From the NCBI GenBank assembly GCA_036245805.1, contig BTRK01000004.1:33651541-33715540 (forward strand): 64,000 bases of DNA. The letters run 5' to 3'. A program made the position numbers and the translations under genes. Origin of the DNA: Pristionchus mayeri. Lineage: Eukaryota > Nematoda > Chromadorea > Rhabditida > Neodiplogasteridae. This document shows, one piece after another, positions 44,401 through 54,818 of this stretch. The notes beneath the pieces are model-generated. The model worked only from the letters and a program-made list of their open reading frames with translations. It did not search any database and had not been told where the DNA came from. The stretch's first letter is position 1. Each line of letters starts with the position of its first letter.

Positions 44401-47400
44401 ATATCAAAAAATCTCAAATATACGGAAGTCGTCCTCTTTGCAAACACCGAAAATGTATTTTCACAATGGTAAAACGCTCAATTTTGACAGCCTCATTCTC
44501 TTTTATTTGATATTTATATTTATATTTATTGTGAAAACAATTTTTTGTGATTGATAATCTACCAAAAACTGAGGAAATGAAGCTTCAACACATAATTCTG
44601 AAAACACGTATATTTTCGATCACATCGTGCTTCTCCGGTTCTGCAACATATCTCTTTTTGCTTTGCTTGTTGTTCTTTCAAGATGTGTTCATATTCATTC
44701 CAATCAATAAAATTGTCGAAAAATCGCATTAAATTTTTTTTTTAAATGTTTTAAAATAATGAAAGAATTTGGCTTGAAAAGTACGGTAGTTTGAAAGAAA
44801 AGCGTCGGAAGGAGGCAACCAATATTCCGTACTCAAAAATTCGGGCTGCCGTCCCTAGGGTAGTGGCTTTGACTGAGCATCCGAGGCGATGGTTCGAATC
44901 CCCTCCTCTGCACCACACCACCAAACACACTTTGCGTGCGCCGAGTGCATTTACCCTCTTGCATTGGGTGTCAGACTGTGGAAGGTAGTCGAAGTGCTCG
45001 GCTCGTTTGCTCTTCGGGATGACCATCTGCGCGGCGCGAAAGTTAACATGACGGAGGTGGAGTCGCTTGGCGCGAGAGAGCTGGGAGAGCAGCAATTATT
45101 GATTTTTATTGATTGATTACGGTGTAATTATCGATCGATTTTTTTCGATGATACGAGCTAAAGAAGATCGAATATTGATTGATTGTTGATAACTATCTAT
45201 TTTTTTGAATATCGATTAATTATGGATAAATTATCAGAAGTATTGGGGCTCGAAGTACTAGATGTAAGCGAGATACCAGGAAGGACAATGCGCATTTCTC
45301 ATTTCCCTATGAAACCCGAAGAAAATTGTCACGAAAAGTTGAATTCGGAGCCTTTTCAAAGGCTTTGTTCACTATCCGCCTGGCGATAGATAATGGCTTC
45401 GAAAGAACTGACTATCTTCCTTCTACTTTATCTCAGGCTGTGAGAGACCAATATGTGTAGACTCCGCAAGCTCCGCCCACTCGGCTCGGACACTTTACCC
45501 CGCAAAAGCGAGACAAGAGGAGCACAGTCTTCATTCGCAACCAAATCGCTCGATCAAAAAAAGAATTTGGAAGCTCTTTTCATCCTCTTTCGAATGAGCC
45601 TCCGTGACCTAGTAAAATCCACCTCTAAGTAGGTCAGCATACACGTTTTATAGAGCGACTTGATTTAGAAACCTATAAAACTCGTATGCTGACCTACTCA
45701 GACAAGGAATTTCCAGGGTCACGGAAGCTCATTCGAAAGAGGATGAAAAGAGCTTCCAAATTAAATTTTGAACGAGCGATTTGGTTTGGAATTTAGATTG
45801 TGTTTCTTCGAATTCGAAGCGCGCTTGGCTGGCAACTCTTTCTGCGTTCTCTCATCCCTCTCCCTCCCCTCCCTCCAACCGTCTCTCACCCGGCGTGACT
45901 AGAGAGCACTCAAAATATGAGAAAGCCCCATTTCTTCCTCTGCAGACTTCGGCGAAGCCCTACCCGATCGTTTAGAGAATTGAAAAGACAATGGAGAAAT
46001 AGGCTCCGCCCCACTTTCTCTCGTCTCGCTTTTTGGGCCTTTCACGTTATGATCAATTCACCCACATTTTGGGTCATAACTTGGCTCAAACATTAGATAT
46101 CAGCCTAATTCAAAATGCATGGTCATATTTAGCCCCAAACGAACACATTAACAACATCATTAGACCTGTGTGACGATTTCGACCTTGTGGTCCCTAAATA
46201 TGTGGGATGAGAACTATGTCGTCATGCCGCCTTTCATATTTCAAAGGCGGCGTGGCATCATAGGTCTTATCCGACCTAGTGCCGGTGAAAGAGCACCCTG
46301 AATAAAGAGGAAATTTCTCGCGAAATCATCTCTAATTAGAACCGTGGACTACCGATGGCTCCCAAAAGCAAGGAACAGTGATAAAGGAATATCAACTGTT
46401 CTGGAAGCCGTTTTTCAGTATGAATCAAGGAAATGATAATTTAGAGATTTTTTATAGTTAGAGTCCTGTACTCATTGTCGTTTTTTAATAATCAGCGCTT
46501 TGCAATAGCCATGAAACATCTTTCCCATTGGTGATTGCACACAAAAAATTTTTAATTTGCAAAAGAATGATCTCACCAGCGTGCAGAACTCGGCGAAGTC
46601 GATCATGTTGCCCTTGTTCATGTCGATGCCGTGCAGCACCGCATCCACCTGAGAATTTATTAACGATTTTCATTGACTCTTTTTTATTGTTGATTAGGAA
46701 TTATTGATTTTTTGTGCAAATCAGACAGTTAATATTGTGAGAAAAATAAGACGCTTCTACGTCATGTCTTCTGTAGGCATGGTTTAGAAAAATGGAAAGG
46801 CAAGACTTCATTCTGCGTGCTCTATCGACATACAGAAGTGAAGAGATTAATTTCTTGCCAAGTAGGATTTTCGCAAATGCATTTTAATATTGTGTCACGC
46901 TATTTTGGTACTCGGTATTAGACATCATGATTGATGCAACGAATGAAACACAACAATTTTGTGAGAAGAAACAATGTAAAATTAGAATCGGGTTAGCGAA
47001 CTAGTGTTTCACAGTTTTTTCAAGTGCACTGGATTCCCGGCCATTTGATTCCGTTCCACGAGACGTGACATTTAAAAAAAATATCTCGCTACCATAATTT
47101 GGGTGTACCCGGGTAAGCATCAAAAGGTACGAGACCAGCGAAAGAGCACGCGAAACGAAGAGAGTCAGACAGTAAGTTGACTGGTCTTTTCATCTATCTC
47201 AATCTACTTCCTAAGTAATCTCGTTCGACAGAAAGTGTAAGCAATGGAGTGAATATTGTTCGATTTTCCATAATCTCTCGCTGCACTTGCTAGGCAGAGC
47301 GAGAGAGCACGTCAATGGAAGAGAGTAAGACACAAAGTTTAAAAAGTGATTGGTGAGATAGTACGTGGACTGAAGAGAGTCAATCGGTAAGTTGACTGGC

Positions 47401-47451
47401 CTTTCTTATCCATCTATCGCATTTCCGAAGATCCCTCATTGAGGGGAGAGC

Positions 47452-47519
<68 letters not shown>

Positions 47520-47650
47520 ACGTGAACTGAAGAGAGCAAGTCACCAACTTGCTCCGGATTCATTCCGAAGCTGTACGTCGACTCCCTGACGACTCTCTTC
47601 AACTCGGCAGCAGGAATGAAGCCATCGTGGTCCCTGTCGAACTGGAATAT
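35449..47650 (-). CDS. EF-hand rhomboid intramembrane protease (RHBDL3/rhomboid-4 type)
   Basis: Minus-strand exons, in order: EF-hand 1 (about 47640-47535, FDRDHDGFIPAAELKRVV); EF-hand 2 half (46650-46572, IDMNKGNMIDFAEFCTL); first membrane segment (40196-40095, CCPLPLFMLLVSIIQIAIYV); 39154-39070 (SPNKLEEVWRFFT); 38730-38605 (GIYHIAFNVLTQLILGIPLE); 38225-38115 (catalytic serine in GASSGVFALLATHLA); 37855-37745; 37555-37465 (catalytic histidine in YVSHIGGFVAG); and a last membrane exon (35540-35449, WEQKVWYAALVAYILFTIVC, stop after MAPKIF). Such enzymes cut membrane proteins within the bilayer; the EF-hands make calcium control likely. The large intron between EF-hand 2 and membrane segment 1 (about 6.4 kb) contains transposons, a plus-strand small gene and a SINE. 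The start exon was not found. Confidence 0.85.
35754..37160. mobile_element. mariner-type element, non-autonomous, TA target duplication
   Basis: Ends TTAGGTTGTCTCAAAAGTTT and its reverse complement match for about 28 bp. TA flanks at 35752-35753 and 37161-37162. The terminal sequence is typical of mariner elements, but no transposase frame with catalytic residues remains in the 1.4 kb. It lies in the last intron of the rhomboid gene. Confidence 0.9.
37310..37412. repeat. GAGAG stem-loop repeat
   Basis: Left GGCCTGACTCTCTCTCCAAATTACATG..., right ...TGTAATATGAGGAGAGTCAGAC. Arms of about 40 bp around CTCTAACCGGTGAGAG. Same family as the elements at 57455-57545 and 62784-62876. Confidence 0.65.
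39170..39785 (-). pseudogene. RTE retrotransposon 3' fragment (5'-truncated)
   Basis: Minus strand reads YLGSLISIDGKDGGEIGRRI at 39740, then after a frame change ARRRMERWMIGG, LKRKWLWVHKVAND and DWTPRGPKRGRDPKHDGK, the C-terminal region of RTE proteins. It supplies the part that is missing from the RTE at 26932-30760 but belongs to its own insertion in a rhomboid intron. At least one frameshift; dead copy. Confidence 0.8.
39960..40078. repeat. degenerate CACTAAGGT repeats
   Basis: About ten imperfect copies of CTAAGGT(C/T) spaced 10-14 bp in a rhomboid intron, with interruptions (GGCCGGCCAAGG, GACCATCTAAGG). No coding. Confidence 0.7.
40260..40830. mobile_element. hAT-like MITE, 571 bp, 8-bp target duplication
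   Basis: GTACGTAT flanks both ends (40252-40259, 40831-40838). The element begins TAGGGTTGGTGAAATCGGG and ends with the complement (TTTGACCAACCCTA). Interior arms rich in TCGGGC/GCTCGA are largely complementary, and a GAGTCGGGCC pentameric tandem lies at 40597-40680. No ORF. It lies in the large rhomboid intron. Confidence 0.95.
40839..41149. other. intronic spacer, no gene
   Basis: Rhomboid intron sequence with several TACGGTA/TACTGTA words. Nothing else seen. Confidence 0.4.
41150..41275 (+). pseudogene. ribosomal protein uL14 (RPL23) fragment
   Basis: Plus strand reads DNAGVIVNNKGEM, then E-stop-S, then AITGPVAKECADFW: the C-terminal block of uL14 with an internal TGA in place of a glycine codon (41207-41209). 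It then diverges. No N-terminal part is visible upstream. It is a dead fragment within the rhomboid intron. Confidence 0.8.
41276..42000. other. intronic AT-rich stretch, no gene
   Basis: Low GC, scattered short frames, no motif recognised. Confidence 0.4.
42005..42530. mobile_element. imperfect palindromic MITE, ~525 bp
   Basis: Left words AAAATCGTGATAATAAA, TTCCATAAGGACAATCAATC and TTAATAACCTATTAAT reappear in reverse-complement order on the right (AATAGGTTATTAATTAA, GATTGGTTGTCCTTATGG, TTTTTGCGATTCG). The arms are eroded. AT-rich, no coding. Confidence 0.7.
42673..42800. repeat. partial hAT-like MITE end
   Basis: Starts TAGGGTTGGCAAAATAATTCC after GATACT, resembling the ends at 40260 and 54819. 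It contains self-complementary GACTCGC/GCGAGTC words to about 42795. No matching right end was found, so probably a fragment. Confidence 0.45.
42897..43669 (+). CDS. small three-exon gene of unknown function, nested in a rhomboid intron
   Basis: Exons 42897-43031, 43442-43541 and 43638-43669 join in phase (0, then 1) with good splice sites to give 88 residues. The N-terminal half is serine-rich (MTSSMDAGYSSSSSTREGES, SLTSSSSSSVDS). The second exon reads FPPSNELEAMTQLSQPASSY. A CTTCAG acceptor lies two bases before the ATG, suggesting trans-splicing. No membrane segment or known domain. It is encoded opposite to the surrounding rhomboid gene. The in-phase splicing is the main support; expression evidence is needed. 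Confidence 0.45.
43670..44334. other. intronic, tRNA-like scrap only
   Basis: Near 43922-43965 a sequence CTTCCGTGGCGCAGTGGGTAG resembles a tRNA 5' half with an A-box, but no B-box or 3' half follows. The rest is featureless. Confidence 0.35.
44335..44439. mobile_element. 105-bp MITE
   Basis: AAAGAGGACGACTTCCGTAT at the left end and its exact complement ATACGGAAGTCGTCCTCTTT at the right; the loop is about 60 bp. Confidence 0.85.
44848..45118 (+). mobile_element. tRNA-derived SINE with RTE-like tail
   Basis: The head carries an A-box-like CCCTAGGGTAGTGGC and a B-box GGTTCGAATCC. A GC-rich unique body follows, ending in AATTATTGATTTTTATTGATTGATT. The GATT-type 3' tail is like that of the RTE at 9212-12132, suggesting RTE machinery mobilised it. 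The 114-aa minus-strand frame is a shadow. No clear target duplication. Confidence 0.65.
45119..45529. other. intronic, no gene
   Basis: ATCGAT-rich patch at 45128-45230, then unique sequence. Contains the GCAAGCTCCGCCCAC word of the repeat family also seen at 7871. Confidence 0.4.
45530..45800. repeat. inverted repeat, ~120-bp arms
   Basis: AATTTGGAAGCTCTTTTCAT (45563) pairs with ATGAAAAGAGCTTCCAAATT (ending 45764). Pairing continues outward to about 45540 and 45790 and inward to GTCAGCATAC/GTATGCTGAC around a centre at 45663. Probably a MITE of the CTCCGCCCAC family. Confidence 0.75.
45801..46571. other. intronic, no gene
   Basis: Unique sequence with a CTCGTCTCGCTTTTT block near 46020 complementary to 45505-45520. 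No recognised gene until the EF-hand 2 exon. Confidence 0.4.
47452..47518. repeat. (GT)n(GA)n microsatellite
   Basis: About 11 GT units followed by about 21 GA units, ending a few bases before the downstream side of the EF-hand 1 exon. The 62-aa minus-strand frame through it is an artefact of low complexity plus the exon. Confidence 0.98.
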
Positions 47651-49290
47651 TATATTTTATGCAGTTTCTCTTTTTCTGTTTAGCTCCATTTTATGGGATT
47701 GAATAGAAATATTTTATCCTAAACGCGATGTAGTGCTGAGGACAGGAGCCGGCTTACAGTTTCGCTCACCTGCAGGGAATTTACATCGAATATAAGTTGA
47801 GTTTTACGAACATCTCAAATTCACAGTAGAATCTCTCTTCTTTTCTCGCGCTCTTTTAAGGCTTATAAGAAATAACAATCAGTAAATCGATTTAATGGAT
47901 TTTTATTTTATGGCATTTTGGAACGTACAAATCGATCAGTAACAAAGAATTAGAAGAACCAAAATCTGAAAACGATTTTCATGATATTTTGCTTTTTTCT
48001 GTCATTCCACCACTTCACAACTTGACTTTCACAATGAAATAATTAAATAATTCGTTTCCTGTAGTAATTGACCGGAGAGATCGGAGATTAATTTCCATAA
48101 AAATTGTCTAGTTCGTTAGTTCCTCCTCGTCGCACAACGATAGTTTCGCATGTGAAAATTGCGTTTCACGGATACCTAAAGAAGCCTGCGGATTTGATGA
48201 AGTGATCGAGCCGTGGTTGATTTGCCGACAATTTACAATTATCATATTGCGCAGTCAAAATTTACTAATTTTATAATTTAGAATTACATAATTTTAGTTT
48301 CCGCCCGTTTCACTGTTTCTGACTATTGATGACTTGGCAAGAACTGACTAGCGTTTCCTCCCCGTGGCGTATTGGGCATGTTTTGAATCATTTTAAGGTA
48401 TGTTTTAAGTGTGATATATATTTGAACTATGTATATAGTTCACATGAAACATACTTGAAAACTATTCAAAAATGCCCAATTGAAGGAACCCATTAGAGTT
48501 GGCGAAATGAATTTTTCATTGAATCTCGAATCTTTCCTAATTGAATATCCCGATCAAAAGATTCAATTGAATCGATTCATTTGAATCTTTTCTCAAAAAT
48601 CACTTTAAAAATAATATTTCGAAGAAAAAAAAATTTCGAGCGCATTCTGACAGAACATTATGATTACGGATGTTAATATATTTTTAAAAATATTTTTGCG
48701 CTAAAAGTTAAGGGTTATGTTTCAGCCGTTGGTTAAACTAAAATTTCGAATGAATTTTGCGTCAAATCGTCAAGAACCCATGAACTTACTCTCTACATTC
48801 TGCGCTCTTTTTCACCTTTCAGAATAGAAAGATTTATTTACAATTAATCCCCTGCCATCAGCCCCATTCGACAATCCATCCCTGCTGTTTCCTTATCCTC
48901 TGTATATTAAATTATCTTTCACCGATTTTGTTTCAATTTTACATTGCACTTTTTTTTACATTGCACATCCAAACAAAGAATTCGTTGCTTTGACACGCTG
49001 CGTTGGAGAGAGCGAGACTACTCTTCACGGGAGAGGAAGGGATGTAGAGGGAGCGTGCGGAACATTTGTGAAAGAAAAATATCATATATCACACCTTGAA
49101 AAATAAATTTCATGTAGGTAGGACGAAATTATAAATTAGTGGAAAATGTATTAATGAATTCTACAGTGCATCAAAGGGTGAAACGGCAATCAAACATTCC
49201 TGATTCAGTGGATAAAGTATGCAGATCGAAATCATCATCATCAGGTATCCTCGAGTAGGTAGCAGTTAAATAATCAGTATTCTCAATTCC
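47651..49290. other. gene-poor stretch between rhomboid and receptor genes
   Basis: Should contain the rhomboid promoter and first exon, but none was recognised. Contains a copy of the GTTTCACGGATACCTAAAGAAGCCTGCGG repeat at 48170, a small hairpin at 48375-48485 and an 'AGAGTTGGCGAAATGAA' MITE-like start at 48496. Confidence 0.45.
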
Positions 49291-49323
49291 GTTAGATCAG
49301 AAGATCTTCAGAGTTGTTGTCAT
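49291..49323 (-). repeat. short echo of the rhomboid last-exon region
   Basis: TTCCGTTAGATCAGAAGATCTTC resembles TTCCAGTAGATTAGAAGATCTTC at 35438-35462 where the rhomboid stop codon lies. A few further words upstream match weakly. Possibly a duplicated scrap. Confidence 0.35.
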
Positions 49324-49460
49324 TGTTGATAGTATCTTACTATATTTTTCATGAAATTTCGTAGCAGATTTAGAGATTGTGGTTGCAAGCGATAGCCGTT
49401 GGTGGGTTCTAATGATTAAAATATTTTTATCAAATCGGATCAATACAAAATATGTGTAAT

Positions 49461-49523
49461 AGGAAGGAAGGAAGGAAGGAAGGAAGGAAGGAAGGAAGGA
49501 AGGAAGGAAGGAAGGAAGGAAGG
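49461..49523. repeat. (GGAA)n microsatellite
   Basis: About 15 units of AAGG/GGAA just downstream of the last receptor exon. Confidence 0.98.
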
Positions 49524-49556
49524 GGCCGCATACTTTCGAGCAATTTAACGGACTCT

Positions 49557-52500
49557 TCACTGATTGGCTGTTCTCCCTGCACCACAGTTCTTCAGTCCAC
49601 GGCAAGCTTTGCCGTAGGTCGTCTTTACGAACGGCACGATCCAGACCTCCCACAAAATTTCAATAACGAGGACGACGACGCAGCATACATATGCGTACCC
49701 AGCCAACTGCAAAAGCATCAATCAGAAAGTTGTTTTACTTTTTGCGCATTTCCGTTATTTTCAGGTTGATATTTCACGAAATTATATAACCGTAGATCAT
49801 TCCTAGTTCATGCAATCTTCACGAGACGAGTGAATAGACAAAAGGAGCTCGTCAGAATTTATTCTGAGAGACCGGTCAGAAATAGCTCTTCAATCGGTAT
49901 GATGGTGGTCTGATAATTCCAGAAATTGTTATGTTTTTGATGAGCTTCAATCTTCCCTATCACAGGCATCATGAATATTAAACGCAATAATATCACCAAG
50001 ATTCACCGAGTGCCCTATTATAAATCCTTGTTTTCGTCTATTCGAAAAAAACCATGCCTGCTTTCCAGTGAGTTCCAAAAGTGAACCTATTTGTAAGGCC
50101 ACAAGTAGGCTGTAAACCCAAAAACATTACCTTAACCATATCTAACCTCACCTTGAAAATGGATTCGAAGAATGCCAACTTCAGCGATGAGCTGGCGCTC
50201 AAGGTCGTCTTCGTGATATAAGGCTTAAGTAGGAATGAATTTATAAGAAATGCATAGTTTTGAACGGTAAATTCGTAGTCGTTGCGGCACTTTGTGCGAG
50301 CGATGCTATTCTGGGCTATCTTTATTATAAACACTCGTTTACTCGGCTTGCCGGAAAGAGAGCTCACATAATGAGAACATTTCTTAGAAAATTAACCTAC
50401 ATAGGCTTGTCTATAGGCGAAAATATTTGGGATGAAATGGTGATCAGAAACGATAGTGAGCAATCAAGAGAAAGGTAGCATAACATGCCTGCATGGGGGG
50501 ATCGTATCGCCCACGTTCGTTTGTATATGATAGCGCCACTTTTGCAAGGGCTGCGTTGAGGCGGGCGGTGAAGCCGCGACTTATATTTCTGCAACATATA
50601 CCTTCTGAGATACACTGCGGCATGCTACGGTGTACTTTCAACGGAGCTTTGCGTGCATACTAAGCAATTTTTAGAAGGCTTCAAAGAAATCGAATCGTAA
50701 TTCGAATCCAAATATTACGTTTTTGTTAAATCATGCCTAATTTAAGCTGGGTATGAAGAAAATAACAGAACCATGCTGGAGGTGTGCTCATAAATTGTAA
50801 ATACTGCCGATAACATTTTCATTCATTTAGTGAACATGATTGCATCGTGACTATTGGCAGAAAACATATCTCTGAAATTGGTCTAAAATGTGCCGTTATA
50901 TGTGCTGTTATCATGGGAGATTTCGAACACTCGATCTCTCTCTCATCCGGTCATCAAAAGTATATAGAATGAAGAGATAGTAAAATGGATTTCAACCTAA
51001 TCGAAACGTTCTACGAGTTGCTGAATTGTGATTTTTTTTACTTACGCTCGGTGCATGTAGCCTAGAGGAATCTTCCCTAGACTTGGGTCGATGGAGAAGA
51101 GAAGACCGTTTCTTTCTGTCAGAACCATAATGTCGGAACTGGAAAGGAAAAATGAAACTAGAACATCCCAAATTGGCCAAAGTTAAACTAACTGGATGAT
51201 GCAACTAATGTATATAATAATGTTAACTGGCGACCGGCACTGTGCGCTATGTGAAATTCGTTATGTCTTACACAATGGCCATCGAATATTCGGAGGCCAC
51301 ACCCACGGCTCCAGGAGTGTCGAAGATTTTCTTGAACAAGTCTTCCGTGTCCTTGGAGTATATGAAACTGGAATAGATCGACACTGACCAATGGAATGGG
51401 GAAAAGGGGGTTTCCGTTTTGAATATATTTAATATGCTGCTCATTATTGGCTTCTGATATGATTAGTTTCTGATATGATAAATTTTTCTGCTAGAATTGT
51501 CCGATATTTGGTGATTAGTACGGTCTAAGTTCTCCATTTCAGGTACGCTGACAATATGACAATTTATGGGTTATTTAGCGCAATGGAGATGCATATGTGA
51601 ATGTTGGCACCTCTCATTGTTGAGGAGACTCGCGCGGTCGCATAGCTGTCCAGGCATCTTCTCGCAGACGAACATTGGAGAGAAGCCTTGATCGAGCACC
51701 GCGAAATTGTTTAGCCCAGCCAGGACTCGATCAACAAGCTGAAATTGTGATGATATCTCAAGAACAGATTTTTTTATCAGATAATTTGGAACTAATCATT
51801 GCCACGCTATGCAACAATAAAGTAGCGCCGTATTCCGTTACGTGTTGTTTTATCTTTCGCCCATTATTCGGAAAGATAGCACTGATATATAATACAGACA
51901 TTTTTTCATGCGACCATGTGTTAATAACATAAATCGTTTTTTAAAAATTATATTCATAAAGTAAAATTTAAGAAAAAAAACATCACGCCAATCAGAAAAG
52001 ATCCACATAATATTCTTAACGCCTCTTAACAGAGAGACAAAACAATTAACTGTAGAGTTGATGTTTGTTCGATCTCGAGCTGTATTATATCTTGCATTCG
52101 AATTCCAATATGGGCAATTAATGTCCCTACTATCCTGAAAACAGTTGACAAATAATTTGCCTCGTCGAACGTGCGGTAGGGGAGTCCGGGTCGAGTCGTG
52201 GTCGTCATGGCACCGGTATAGGCCGTCTCGATGAGGGAGGTTATGAGCACATCTGGGTAGAGGGTGGCAACGAGGAGCAGGGCCTTGAGAGCAACGGATC
52301 CTGATAAATACACACCTCATCCATAATAGTTACCTTTTCGAAATTTTTAATTTTTCGTATTACTTGAATACTTGCTCAAGTTCAGTCTCATCAAAGTTGG
52401 GGTGAGAGGGGGGGGGGGGTAATTTCCTTACTCAAGTGGGTCCGAATAAGGGACTTCTTTTCTTATAAAATTGTTAATTATTAGGGTGCCCCATAAGTTT

Positions 52501-54003
52501 CCGGACATTATGAACATTTTGCTTTCTAAGTTAGATAGCTAATCTAACAGCATTCTACCATAGACTATTTGAAAGTGTGTGATACTACTTTCAATATAAT
52601 TCATTAGACCAGCATAGCTGGTTCTTTTCGAGAGTGCTACATATATTTGAACAAAATATAGCAAAATCCAAAAAAGGATTTTTTGAATTATTTTGCTAAT
52701 GGATGTGAGTTAAAATGCAACTACAGTCTTCATTTAATACACACAGGTATTCAATAATTTCCGGCGCATTCCTGATATCTGGATTTGCTTTGCTTCATAG
52801 ATAGGAAATTTTGTTTTTTGCAAAGTGTCTGCAAAGGCATTGCCTGGTTACGTTCTAAAAACAACTTCGAGAGGCTGAGAAAATATTATCATCACTTTTA
52901 AAATTGTTTTTGATACACAAGGTTAGCACAGGTCTAAAATATGCTCGAAAATATACAACTAACCCTAAAAGTGTAAAATTGATTTTCGATTTTTCGATTT
53001 CCCTACTACTGGAATAGCAGTACAACCGATGTTAATATATTATTATACACAGCAAGATACTGATTACACCACACACATCTGGCTCTCCTAGAATCTCGCG
53101 GACAGGTTGCAGAAACGCAAAACAAAGTTCTCAAAAAATGAGCATTTTCAAAGATTGCACCATCACTATGCTATGCATGCATCGGATAATGGCATTATGT
53201 AATAATACACCCTCTGCCACTAACTATGCGCAAGTATTTTAAGTCCTAACCCCAATCGCTAACGTAGTAGATGGATTGAAAAAAAAGTCCGAGAACTTAT
53301 GGGACACCCTAATATTTGTTCAAATTATGGCCGATTAAGAATATATTCTATATATAATTTGTTATTAGTGGGAAGATATTGGATACTAAATTAGGAACGC
53401 AAGGAATGAGAATGAGATGAGAAAGATGATAGGGATGAGAAAGGAGGCCAATATACGGAATATTCGGAATATTCATATATGAGCCCGTTTGCGTAAGAAT
53501 CGGACAAATCTGAGTAGATTTGGCACAGGTAAAAAATTTCGAATGGCTGCAGTTTTGCAATTTGGGGTGATCTGGCCTGCTGATCACGATAGTCATATTC
53601 ATTTTGGTCAAATATTATTCGTTGACTCCAGACGCCTTAACGTCGAAATTTGCCAATTTCGCATTTCTGATTTCCGGATACCGCTAAAATTAAGACAAGA
53701 CATATTCCGTTGCATAATTGAAAGACAATCACGCCTGTTCAATTATTTTTTCATGAAATATTATTACTAATCAGGTAAATGCTCCTTTTTTGTACGTTCA
53801 AAGTATTCGGAGAGACCATAACCATTCTGACCGTCTTGACGAGAGGAATCCAAATCTGTTTTCAAATGTAGGAAAAAAACATCGCTTACCGTGTGGGATC
53901 GGATCTATGACTGCCTGCTTCAGGTAGAGCATTAACTCGTACCAGGCCCAATGGGCGACTTCGAAGATGAATGGACGATCCGTATCCCAGACACTCTTAA
54001 CGG
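49557..54003 (-). CDS. ionotropic glutamate receptor-like channel: pore, lobe 2 and last membrane segment
   Basis: Minus-strand exons: about 54003-53890 (EVAHWAWYELMLYLKQAVI), 52305-52140 (SVALKALLLVATLYPDVLIT, then TYTGAM-like AYTGAMTTTT and GLPYRTFDEANYL), 51750-51605 (GFSPMFVCEKMPGQLCD), 51375-51270 (KDTEDLFKKIFDTPGAVGVA), 51140-51040, 50610-50490 (tentative), 50215-50152 (SLKLAFFESIFK) and 49709-49557 (LAGYAYVCCVVVLVIEILWE, stop after TANQ). These fit P-loop/M3, the S2 ligand-binding lobe and M4 of nematode iGluR-like ligand-gated cation channels in the plasma membrane. The checked junctions keep phase, including SIFK|LAGY. No S1 lobe or M1 is found nearby; the only candidate M1 is 8 kb upstream, beyond a USP domain (see the USP entry). 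Confidence 0.75.
52481..53312. mobile_element. Tc1/mariner-type MITE, 832 bp
   Basis: Left end TTAGGGTGCCCCATAAGTTT, right end complement TTAGGGTGTCCCATAAGTTC, flanked by TA on both sides (52479-52480, 53313-53314). No transposase frame. Lies in a receptor intron. Confidence 0.9.
53485..53660. repeat. decayed half of the GCGTAAGAATCG fold-back family
   Basis: GTTTGCGTAAGAATCGGACAA followed by TTTGGCACAG and AAATTTCGAA matches the left arm of 33854-34880 with many changes. No second arm. Confidence 0.55.
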
Positions 54004-54144
54004 AAATATTAAATAATTGAATTTCAAATTAATTTGATTTGCATTGCTATCCCGTAATAATATGGATCCAGAGAGAACGATTTTAAACGAATAAGCACAT
54101 ATTATCGTATCATAACGTCGGATAATCTAATATTTTGTTTCTTC

Positions 54145-54395
54145 CAGCTTAGGCACCTTAGTCCCTTTATTCTGTTTCTTCTTCTTGTCCTTCTTGTTCC
54201 CGTAGTTCGTTTCATCTTCCGGAATCTCGATGGTCTACAAAATTGTTATATGTATTGGTTGTAAAGTGAAATGGTTTACAACTTCACATACGAGAAAGTC
54301 CAAGTTCTTCGGCTTATCGGCTGATTTCTTCCTCTGTCGCATCGAACTTTCCGGAACAGCGAGGAAGTTATTGCTTCCGTCTTCCGTCACCTACA
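54145..54395 (-). CDS. lysine-rich exons between the USP domain and the receptor pore
   Basis: Two exons: 54395-54295 (VTEDGSNNFLAVPESSMRQR, then KKSADKPKNLDFL, donor GTATGT) and 54236-54155 (TIEIPEDETNYGNKKDKKKK, then QNKGTK). Both begin and end in phase 0. The second would splice directly to SVWDTDRPF of the receptor exon at 54003. Highly basic and predicted disordered, as expected of a cytosolic loop. Whether they close the USP protein or open the receptor is the central uncertainty of this locus. Confidence 0.5.
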
Positions 54396-54818
54396 ATAGT
54401 AGAATGCAGGGTATATGCTTACAACGGACAAATAACAAAATTATCAGAAATGATCTTCAGACCTGTGTTGGGTCATATGCTGACTGAAAATCCATTTTCA
54501 AAAAGTACATGTTATTTGAATGAAAACAGCCAAAACATTTCCAAATATCAAAGCGCAGTTATTTATCCCTTGCTAGGCTTAGTATAGGATCGCCATTATG
54601 TAATAGCCTAATACGAAGTTCTACCACTATTGGACACGCGCGCTGCCTTGGATCTTCTCATCTGTGTTCCTATTTGATCGCGATTATCTTCTTCTCTTTA
54701 TTCGTGGGATGACTTTCCTTTTCATTGCGTTCTGTCGCTTCAGTCGGCATCTATTCGATTGATCCTGTAAAACATAAAATACATGACAAGAATCGCAATA
54801 GAATTTCATGGCATGCTT

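Noticed and set aside
47414..47602. 62-residue frame through the GA/GT microsatellite
   Set aside because: Only the portion upstream of the microsatellite is EF-hand exon; the rest is simple repeat read in frame.
49297..49653. 118-residue frame with FLPS repeats
   Set aside because: Produced by the (GGAA)n microsatellite; the real receptor exon is in a different frame and ends at 49557.
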